Under the pieces are notes generated by a model that saw only the letters and a program-made list of their open reading frames with translations, ran no database searches and was not told where the DNA came from. From Chrysophaeum taylorii (taxonomy: Eukaryota > Sar > Pelagophyceae > Pelagomonadales > Pelagomonadaceae), in NCBI GenBank assembly GCA_029834535.1, contig JAQMWT010000055.1, positions 186,001-250,000 on the forward strand: a stretch of DNA of 64,000 nt, read 5' to 3'. The position numbers and the translations under genes were made by a program. This document shows, one piece after another, positions 42,609 through 50,624 of the stretch (the stretch's first letter is position 1; every line of letters starts with the position of its first letter).

Positions 42609-43187
42609 ATGAGGAGCCGAACGCTTCTCCTTGTTGTTCTTCTTCTCTCCGTCCCCTGCGGCGCCGAAAACGTCACCAACGACGAGCATACCCCCTCCAA
42701 AGCGCCCACGGCGCTTCCCACCGCGACCCGACGACATGACGGCCCGAACCAACACCGCAGGAATTCTTCCAAATCATCATCGTCGGGCCTCGTGATTGCT
42801 ATAGGCGTCGTCGCCATCGCCATTGGCCTCGCCTTTGCCGCCTGCATCGCCTTGGACGGACGACGATACGCGCATCGCCTCACTTCCCTCCTCAACGCAC
42901 CCCTCCTTTCGTCTACCCCCCCGCGCGGACCCATGAGCGACTCGACCTTCTTCAGCACCGACGACCACGAGCTCACGCCCTTCGGCGCATCGACCGGCTA
43001 CCAGCCGCCCCTCGTCGACGACACCGCCCTCATTGCCGGAGACGACGACGACGACGCCGCCGATCTCGACACGGCCCTCGACGACCTCGACAGATTCCTC
43101 GACGCCGATCGCCGGGACGACGACGACCACCACCACCGGCATCCCGCCGAGGATGAGGAGGAGGCGCCACGCCCAACGAGCCTCTGA
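42609..43187 (+). CDS. Small type I membrane protein with acidic cytoplasmic tail
   Basis: The protein has 192 residues. A clear signal peptide (MRSRTLLLVVLLLSVPCGA) is followed by a short Thr/Ser/Pro-rich ectodomain, one transmembrane helix at about residues 59-83 (GLVIAIGVVAIAIGLAFAAC), then a tail rich in Asp and ending in His/Asp and Glu runs. No family is recognised. The topology would place the acidic tail in the cytoplasm. It shares a 62-bp promoter with Ctf4. Confidence 0.75.
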   Translation: MRSRTLLLVVLLLSVPCGAENVTNDEHTPSKAPTALPTATRRHDGPNQHRRNSSKSSSSGLVIAIGVVAIAIGLAFAACIALDGRRYAHRLTSLLNAPLLSSTPPRGPMSDSTFFSTDDHELTPFGASTGYQPPLVDDTALIAGDDDDDAADLDTALDDLDRFLDADRRDDDDHHHRHPAEDEEEAPRPTSL

Positions 43188-43669
43188 TCGCTTCTTTTTT
43201 GGCCCTCATGTTTTTTATTGTGTGAAAGGGGATGGACCGGACTCTGGACCGGACACTCCGGACCGGACACTCTGGACCGACCGACCGAGGGCCCAAAAGA
43301 CAACAAACAAGACCCCCTTCTCCACGATCGATCGATCGATCGATACGCGATCTCGCGCCGCGTGACCCCTCCCTTCCGGCTAGAAGAAGAATAAGAAAAG
43401 AACGGCGAGTGCGCCCAACTTTGAGATCGATTGCGCCCACTAAAAACTTTGATCGACTGCGCCCAACTTTGATCCACTGTGCTTCCAGCGTCACCGGATT
43501 ATGGTAAAAAAGATTTTGATGTCATCGTCCCGCGACTTCTGCGACTTCGCGCGGACGGACGGACGGACAGTCCGTCGGTCGGTCGGTCGGTCGGTCTGCA
43601 GGCAAGAACGCAGATACACTCCACCCCTACCCTGGCATCCGACGAGACGGCACGACGGTGCGCGCTTGC
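43188..43669. other. Short intergenic region with simple repeats
   Basis: It contains duplicated GGACCGGACACTC motifs at about 43233-43275, (GATC)n at 43326-43343, repeated GATC(G/C)ACTG(C/T)GCCCAACTTT units at about 43416-43480, and (GGAC)n/(GGTC)n at 43555-43595. No gene is seen. Confidence 0.6.
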
Positions 43670-44425
43670 TTAGAAGACGCCGTAGATCGTCGAGAAGGGC
43701 CCAGCCTTAAGCGAGGCGCCGCCGACCAAGAAGCCGTCGATATCGGGGGCCTTTGCGAGCTCGGCGGCGTTCTTGTCGTTGACGGAGCCGCCGTACTGGA
43801 TACGGACGCCGTCGGCGGTGGTCCCGATCTTGGAGGCGAGCCATTCGCGAATCTTCGCGTGCGTGTCTTGCGCCTGCTCGGGAGTCGCGGTGAGGCCCGT
43901 GCCAATGGCCCAGACGGGCTCGTAGGCGATGACGAGGTTCGACCAGTCCTCGGTGTTGGCGACGATGGCCTCAAGCTGCGGGACGAGAACGTCCATCGTC
44001 GTTCCCGCCTCGCGCTCCTCCTTGTGCTCGCCGCAGCACGCGACGACCCGCATGCCGAGGCTCAACGCCTTGGAGATCTTCGCGCCCAAGAGGGCGTCGG
44101 TCTCGCCGAAGATATCGCGACGCTCCGAATGCCCGATGATTACCGTGGAAATCCCCATGTCCATCAACATTTCCCCAGAGATCTCGCCGGTGAACGCGCC
44201 CTTCGCCTCCTTGTACATGTTCTGCGCCGACACCTTGAAGGACTTGTCGATCGTCGAAGAGACGGAGTCGAGGTAGATGTAGGGCACGGCCACGAACACC
44301 TCGCACCCCGAGCTCGGCTTGGGCGCGGCGTTGAGGCCTTCCACGAGCTCCACGACGCTCTGCTTGGTCGTGCCGTTCCCCGCGTTCATCTTCCAGTTCC
44401 CGCCCACGATGGGCATTCGGCTCAT
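43670..44425 (-). CDS. tpi: Triosephosphate isomerase
   Basis: It interconverts dihydroxyacetone phosphate and glyceraldehyde-3-phosphate. The protein has 251 residues, the standard length, in one exon. Catalytic residues are all present: Lys12 in GGNWKMN, His99 in IIGHSERR and Glu169 in the AYEPVWAIGTG loop-6 region. The phosphate-binding IQYGGSVN and FLVGGASL are intact. The segment ACCGEHKEEREAG replaces the more usual IGE. There is no N-terminal extension, so a cytosolic enzyme is expected. It is divergent from the FUN14 gene, 187 bases apart. Confidence 0.98.
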   Translation of the reverse strand: MSRMPIVGGNWKMNAGNGTTKQSVVELVEGLNAAPKPSSGCEVFVAVPYIYLDSVSSTIDKSFKVSAQNMYKEAKGAFTGEISGEMLMDMGISTVIIGHSERRDIFGETDALLGAKISKALSLGMRVVACCGEHKEEREAGTTMDVLVPQLEAIVANTEDWSNLVIAYEPVWAIGTGLTATPEQAQDTHAKIREWLASKIGTTADGVRIQYGGSVNDKNAAELAKAPDIDGFLVGGASLKAGPFSTIYGVF

Positions 44426-44612
44426 GAAGCGACGCGACGTCCTGCGAGAAAATAAAAAAAAGGCCCCTCATCGACGCACGCCGCGCCCGACGCACCGCGC
44501 AAACATCCTGCCGCACCACACAAAAATAACAAAAGCAGCCGGCGCAACGAAAAGGCAATGTCAAGGCTTGTTGTCTGTCTGCGTCCCGTTGAATCTCTAA
44601 CGGCCGGCTAGC
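44426..44612. promoter_or_regulatory. 187-bp divergent promoter region (TPI / FUN14)
   Basis: This is the only space between two divergent start codons. No core element is obvious by eye beyond an A-rich run next to the TPI start. Confidence 0.5.
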
Positions 44613-45278
44613 ATGGTGTTCTTTTCGAGGGTGGTGCTGCGGCCGACGACGCTGCGGGCGCTGCGCGGGGCGGCATTCGTCGCCTGCGGGAGCTACTGCG
44701 CGCAGCACGCTCAGTGCGGCTTCTTCGGGAAATCGTCGACCGACCTCGCCAAGGAGGAAGAAGAACAACAAAAACGCGACATCAAAGCAAAGCTCGGTCC
44801 CCTCGCATCGCTCGACCTCAACGGCGACGGCAAGGTCGACGAGAAAGATTTCATGCTCGCCATGCAGCTCGCGAGAGATAAGGCCATGATCGACGGCGGC
44901 GGCGAAGCGGTCCTTCAAAAAATCGGCGGCGAAGCCTCCAAACTCCTCGCGACCGGCGTCCCCTCCCAACTCAGCTGGGGATTCTGCTCGGGCTACTGCG
45001 CCGGTTTCGCCGCCAAAAAAGTCGGCAAGTTCGTCGCCGTCTTTGTCGGCGGCGTCTTCTGCCTCCTGCAGGGCCTCGCATACAACGGATACATAGTCGT
45101 CGATCAAGCCAAAATCGAGAAGGACTTCAACGACCTCGTTGACATCAACAAAGACGGTACCCTCGACTCAAAAGATCTCCAGGCCATCTATAACAAACTC
45201 TACGAGGTCCTCAACTACAACATGCCCTCGGGATCCGGCTTCGCCGCTGGCCTTCTTCTCGGCCTTCGCTCCGGCTAA
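44613..45278 (+). CDS. FUN14-domain protein carrying two EF-hands
   Basis: FUN14-family proteins are small mitochondrial outer-membrane proteins, some acting as mitophagy receptors. The protein has 221 residues in one exon. The N-terminal 35 residues are Arg-rich and hydrophobic. EF-hand loop 1 is at 68-80 (DLNGDGKVDEKDF). The FUN14 domain runs from about 105 to the end: PSQLSWGFCSGYCAGFAAKK, VGKFVAVFVGGVFCLLQ, then the C-terminal GFAAGLLLGLRSG. EF-hand loop 2 (DINKDGTLDSKDL, 177-189) sits inside the loop between the FUN14 membrane helices. Both loops have Asp or Asn ligands at positions 1, 3 and 5 and an acidic residue at the end region, so calcium binding is plausible. No LC3-interacting motif was identified with confidence. 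Confidence 0.88.
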   Translation: MVFFSRVVLRPTTLRALRGAAFVACGSYCAQHAQCGFFGKSSTDLAKEEEEQQKRDIKAKLGPLASLDLNGDGKVDEKDFMLAMQLARDKAMIDGGGEAVLQKIGGEASKLLATGVPSQLSWGFCSGYCAGFAAKKVGKFVAVFVGGVFCLLQGLAYNGYIVVDQAKIEKDFNDLVDINKDGTLDSKDLQAIYNKLYEVLNYNMPSGSGFAAGLLLGLRSG

Positions 45279-45902
45279 TTTACTATATCGCGACTGCACC
45301 CCCCCTCTTTTCCGATCTCTCTCTTTTCCTGACCCCTCGTCTTCAAGACTCGACGCGCCACGACCCCTTCTTTTTTCCGACCAAAAGCGCGCCGGCACCC
45401 GCCAGTCATCAGCATATTATTACATAGTCGACTACATGTGTATCCCGATCCGTCGCCGCCGCCGCCGCCGCCGCCGCCCGAATTGACTCTGCGGGTAACA
45501 TGCTGCGTGAGGCGGGCCGGCCTGCCTTCCTTCCTTCCTTCCTTCCTTCCTTCCCCGCGGGCGGCTGCGTGCTCACCGGCGTTACCACCACGTCGGAGTT
45601 TTGACTATACAGGCCACCTGACGCCATAAAGGACTTGTACTTGTTTGCGAGAGACATACCGGACAGCCCCCGACACGGGCGAGGCCGTCGATGCGCCCAA
45701 AGACGGCCCCAACACACTCACCACTTTTCCCGGGGCAGCTCGCGCTCCGGCACGTACGAGGTTCGACGGGCTCTGGCTCGACGGACCGAGGCCCACGATA
45801 CCGAAAACTACTCGGCATGAAAGGCTCAAAATGAGAAGAAACCCAGACAAAGCAGGGGAGTCGCGCCATTGGGTCGAGGGATGTTCAGTGGGAATCGGAT
45901 AG
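45279..45902. other. Intergenic with microsatellites
   Basis: (CCG)n lies at about 45452-45480 and (TTCC)n at about 45527-45554. No gene is seen. Confidence 0.5.
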
Positions 45903-47390
45903 AAGCAAGGTGAAAGTCGAGGTGGTCAATCGAGTCGGCGTCAGCGGGACCGTCGTCGGCGTCACCGTCGTCGTCATCGCCGACATTCGCACCATCGGCC
46001 TCCGCCGCCTCGCGCTCCCGCACGCACGGCTTCTTCTTGCAAAAGCGCTTCTTCAGGTCGCCGCAATTATCGCACCGAATGAGGCGGCTCGGTCCGCAAG
46101 CCTCGGCGCGGATTGGTAGGTTCTTGCAGACGCAGCCATCCTTGCATCGAGTCCAGGCAGCCAGGAGCGCGCGTAGAGTTAGTCCTTCTCGGCGCGCGCT
46201 GGTGCTTGGCCTCCGCCTCCTCGGCGCGGGCAGCCTCCTGGGCTTTGCGCTTGCCGAGAATGTTCGACGGATTGGCAGAATCGTTGCCGTCGGCGATCCG
46301 GATATTGTGGATGTCTTTCTTGCGAGTCGGCTTCGCCACCTCCAAGATGCCGGCGTCGTTAGGGTCCACCTCAAGCTCGGACCGATGCTTGATGATGGCC
46401 TCGGCCTGCTCGAGCTAGGACTTGAGGTACTCGTCCGACTCCTTATCGAGCGACTTGATGGTCAGATCGAACTTGGGCTTCTTGCCGACTGAAGGCGGCG
46501 AGTGCATGGCGAACTTGAAGCGACCGACATTCTTCGGCGCCAGGCGCGCCTGCTTGATCCCCACCTTGCTGAAAGAGTTGATGCGATGGGGATGCTGCAG
46601 AACATGCGCGAGACACTCAATGCCCTCGAAGTTCTCCTAAACCATCTCGTCGCAGTTCACCGTAGCGCGCTTGGCCTTCATCTTCTGCTGGATATTCTTG
46701 GTGAACCGATTCGAATGCCGTGAGTAAAAACCGAGGGAAAGTTTTTACGAGGGCTTCTTCCCACACGAAATCTCGTAGGCGGCATTGGTGAAATGCACGT
46801 GCTTGCGGACACCCTTGCGGTTCTGGGTGCACCGCGCGAGCAAGATGCGGCGCATCTTCTTGCCCAGCTCTCGGTCGGGTGCCGCGTCCTGCGCCAGGTT
46901 CCTCACGATCGCATATTCCGCGAGGGCGTTCTCCTCGATGTCCGTCAGAATCGTCTGGTCACGACTTACGTGCAGCTCCGAGTCCTCATCAAACGACACC
47001 TTCCCCTTGAGGCGATCATCGAGCTGCCACCACGAAATCCATTCCTTCAACTCGCGATGATTCGACGAGCACTTCTTCGCTCCGACGCCTTCCTCCTGAC
47101 ATTTTTTCAGGGCATCCGCGGACCCTGCTGTTGCTTCCGCTTCCTCGCAGCAACGGCATCCGCTGTCACCTTATCGAAGGGGCGCTTCTTCTTGGGTGCT
47201 TCCTTCGCCGCCTGGCGCTTCGCTCGCACCGACTTGGGCTTGGCGCCAGGCTTTATCGACGTCACTATAGAAGTAGGCCGAAAAACCCCACGCGTCGTTG
47301 TTTCGTGCTCACGATATTTCGAAAGAAGCAAACGTAATTGTATAAGACTTATTACTATATTAGTTTTCTTACCCTGATCGCCGACTGCGG
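45903..47390 (-). pseudogene. Decayed DDE-type (pogo-like) transposase, copy 2
   Basis: Minus-strand frames in order give a basic N-terminal part (about 47110-47260), an HTH-like region (LTDIEENALAEYAIV, near 46900-46950) ending in KKMRRILLARCTQNRKGVRK, then KRATVNCDEMV with FEGIECLAHVLQHPHRINSF. A C-terminal part follows with KFDLTIKSLDKESDEY, LEVDPNDAGILEVAKPT, a basic linker, a Cys-rich RCDNCGDLKKRFCKKKPC and an acidic end. Stops at about 46745, 46640 and 46415 and frame changes near 46100 kill it. The general plan (HTH, DDE core, late Cys/acidic tail) suggests the pogo/Tigger superfamily; this is tentative. Confidence 0.55.
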
Positions 47391-47422
47391 TTGCGGTGGA
47401 GGACGGTGAGTCATGAATCCTG

Positions 47423-47735
47423 AGCCTTGCGAGGGCATCCGCCCTCCCGGCGTAGGTTGGCACGTATTCGCCTCCCGGGCTGGCCGGTTGGCAGCCGGAA
47501 CGTTCGCAGTGGGGCGGGGTATGGCCGGGGGGCGAAGACGGAAGGTTATCGACGAGTAGGTTGTCAGTCACATCGCGGTCTCCTCGTCGCATGGCGACAA
47601 GCTTGATGGTCACTCTCCGCCGACCGACCTTTCGGCGCTCCTCGTCTACAGGCCCGTGATTCCGGACTGGCTCCTGTCGGTCCGGCCTGGCTCCCATGCT
47701 CGGGAGAGGTCTGAAGTTAGTTAGTTAGTTAGTTT
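47423..47735 (+). mobile_element. SINE-like element derived from the LINE, longest copy
   Basis: About 310 bases. The head (CCTCCCGGCGTAGGTTGGCA, then CGGGGTATGGCCGGGGGGCG) matches the LINE leader at about 10920-11010. The body then differs from the LINE, and the 3' end (CTCCCATGCTCGGGAGAGGT) is followed by a (TTAG)n tail at 47714-47735. Shorter copies occur at 26714, 48885 and 54830. Confidence 0.75.
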
Positions 47736-47769
47736 CGTACCGAGCAAGTTTTGGTCGGGCCGCCTGTGG

Positions 47770-50430
47770 TAAAATATCGTTCTGGTGAGTCAGTCGTTTA
47801 CCACACTTCAAGGACAACAACATCTCGCGAAGACGATCGAGATTCAACGGAACTATCCTTGGCAAAGTATGGATCTGTGGTTCACGGTGGCGACTTCGTG
47901 AGTCTCGGGGTCATGGCAACGGACCCTGACGACCAGTTCGAGTGCACACGCCGGCAAGGCGCGCGCGCGGTGTGCCGGCAGGTGTCATCGCACGAGGCCT
48001 TGCATAGTGTACGAGCTTAAGCGAGCCGCGGCCCCCATACATCCGCGGTGTCGAGAGGCGGCGTCTGAGCTCGACGACGCTGCCGTCGCTGGCCTTCTTG
48101 GATGTACCCGTACCGGTGTCCGAGTACGCGCGCCACCAGGTTACCGGTTCGTCCGAGTACTACTTCGAGCGTGGGTGGCACCAAGGTGGCTACCAGACTA
48201 TTCTGCAATCCAACGACACCCTGGATGACCTGACGAGTGGGAACATTCGGTTTGGTAATAAGATGTGTGTTTTGAAAGTGCACCACACGATGATGACTTC
48301 AGGCGCGATCTACGAACAAGACGGCTTGACACCCGTAAATGTCACTGGCACTGTCTACACGTCTTCCGGCGAAGTGTTGAGTTTCGATCCGACGCCAGCG
48401 ACACCTCTAGAACGGCAGACGTCGACCTACACAGATTTTTCCTCTTATCTCAGGGTGGGCGGGAGGCTGTACATGATCACGCATTTCGAGTCGCCGTGTC
48501 CGTAGGGGCAGTGCATAGTGGAACTCTCGCAATATGCCGAGACGTGTGAGCTCTCGGCGATTGGACTTGAGAGAATCGATTGCGCTTCTTTAGGGGGGCT
48601 GCGCGTTCAACCAGGGTTCTTATAGATTACTTGTTTTGATCGCTTTTTGTTTGCCGACATGATTTGAGCCGCGTTGCCAGTTGGGCGCCGTGTGCTGGCT
48701 CGGTTACGCCGTGGAACACGCATCTCGGCAGCGAAGAGTATGAGCCAAATGCGAGGTACCTGACCGAATACGACACCTTCGAGGAGTTGATCGACGATGA
48801 CGAGTGGTGCGTCGAGCGCGTGCACACGCGTGCATTTCGTCTCAAAACTACCTAGTGTCACGTCTACAGGTCAGCCTCGACGAAACTAACTAACTTCTGA
48901 CCTCTCCCGAGCATGGGAGCCAGGCCGGACCGGCAGGAGCATGTACGGAATCACAGAGGAAAATCACGCAGATGGGGCAGAAGCGAGGGACGAGGACGGA
49001 CTTGTTGATGGTGGACCGCCACCGCGCGCGGTCTTGTGCGAGGTCGTGCAAAAGCGTCGCAGGCCGCGGACGTGTTGGTCCACGAACAATCGACCTGTCC
49101 GTCGCGTTCTGCCCAACCGAGCGAACCCCATCCCAGCGCGGACTTTCCGGGTGCTAACCGGCCAGCCCGACCATCACGAGCTTTATCCGGTACTTTGGGG
49201 TTTACGACTAGAATTGGACGACTATCCACGAAGTCTTCAAACCATATCGCTACGGCTACGTCAACAAAGTTACCGTGTTTGCAGGGGGTGGACATGAGAT
49301 TCACAAACGGTAAGCGATTGGCCGTCGGTCAAACGAGCTCGGCTATGTCATGCCTGACAACAAGAACTGCGTCAGTGTCTCTCGCGCTTTGTGGCTTGTA
49401 AGAGTGTCGTGTTGAGGAGATAATTGATACGCGCCCGCGACATTATTGACTCGACGTCCCTCAGGACACTATACATGACGGACGATGGCGCCAACACAAT
49501 GCTCACGATGTTCGTCGCAGACATTGCGAACAAACAAATAAAATGGTTTTTTGTCCTCTTTTAAGACTTGCATGCAACTTGTGTTTGTGCCGACAGGTAT
49601 CGATGTCTGGGGACAAACAGTCTCAACTCGTGCGATGTGAACAGCGTCTCCAATCCCGAGTGTGTGTCTCATCATCTTTGGCGTATAATAACTGCGCGCA
49701 CCAACATCCACTAGATTCCTGAACATGACGTCCTCATCATTGGTGAAGACTCGTCCTTGCCAGTATTGCTTGCCTTCTTTCACTGATTCTTACGTTGTGT
49801 CGTTCGACTCGCGGAGCTGGCACTACCATACCAACAACTTTGTGTGGGCTTTGCATTTGCCTACCCTGGATCTCACTCGCATTTTATCTGCCCCGTATGG
49901 CTCGGAGACCACTGGGGCCTATTGGTACGCGGACGTCAATGGCTGGCTGTTCGTACCTCATGAGCGTCGTCCAACACCCGTGCGTTCTTTTGTGTTTTCG
50001 TAGTGTTTCATGCAGCTCAACCGTTCCCAGGTATGGCGAGTCGAACGAAGACAAACAGTACGAGGTCAACGCGACGGGAACAGCGCGGATAGCCAGCGTC
50101 GTGCACAAAGTAACAAAAATCGCCCGATAATTTTGCTGTAAGCATACAGGCGGGCTATGTCGGATACGTCGGACCTATTTACAATTCTGCGTACGAAGGC
50201 TCGACGTCCGTCTCATCATCATCGAAAAAGAAAAAAAAGAGTGGAATCTCCAACGTGCTTTGGGCTGGCCTGGTCGTTGTTGCTTTTGTCTGCGGCGGTC
50301 TCGTCGCAGGCATCGCTGCTCACTTGATGTCAATGCACACACCGGAATCATCCCAACAGGATACGACTTTAGTCGCGATGCCAGCGTCCGGCGTTGAGCT
50401 CAAGGCAAAATCGTCTGGCGCCTGCGTGTA
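47770..50430 (+). pseudogene. Decayed PhoX/DUF839-like secreted phosphatase-type protein
   Basis: Plus-strand pieces in successive frames fit one product: GRLYMITHFESPCP (near 48500), WAPCAGSVTPWNTHLGSEEY (about 48682-48740), FKPYRYGYVNKVTVFAGG (about 49220-49275), NELGYVMPDNKN (about 49340-49375), YMTDDGANTMLTMFVADIAN (about 49475-49530), SETTGAYWYADVNGW (about 49895-49945) and a C-terminal segment at 50151-50430 with VGYVGPIYNSAYEG and a membrane helix LWAGLVVVAFVCGGLVAGIA. These resemble the PhoX/DUF839 family of calcium-dependent phosphatases. Some breaks could be introns (a GTGCAC...CAG intron before 50151 joins well). The TAG at 48503, two adjacent frameshifts and a SINE-like insertion at 48885 argue for a dead gene. 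Confidence 0.6.
48885..48965 (-). mobile_element. 5'-truncated SINE-like copy inside the PhoX-like pseudogene
   Basis: A short AACTAACTAACTT tail is followed by CTGACCTCTCCCGAGCATGG, then GAGCCAGGCCGGACCGGCAG, the 3' end of the element in minus orientation. No clear target duplication was found. Confidence 0.7.
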
Positions 50431-50624
50431 ACCTCTTCGCACAACAACTCGAAACTAGCCTACGATATCGACTCGCGTGGCGTTCGTCTTGTATAGGCGC
50501 TTCTTAAATTGCAGTCGACCTGCCCGCGTGTTACTCACTGTCTACCGGTCTTAAAATTCCTCACTAAATCCCTCACTTCTCTGCCTACGAAACCATGCCT
50601 GTCGTAACAAACAGCACTGGTCGT

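Noticed and set aside
40942-42612. A 556-codon plus-strand frame opposite Ctf4
   Set aside because: It is the GC-rich shadow of Ctf4: Arg/Gly/Glu-rich, no motif, while the minus strand carries a clear Ctf4 protein.
47714-47735. (TTAG)n run as telomeric repeat
   Set aside because: It is the tail of a SINE-like element, with the opposite-strand equivalents at 26.7, 48.9 and 54.8 kb; not TTAGGG and not terminal.
47770-50430. PhoX-like region as an intact multi-intron gene
   Set aside because: At least one stop and two adjacent frameshifts (48503-48525) cannot be explained by introns of plausible size, and a mobile element lies inside; I kept the call as pseudogene.
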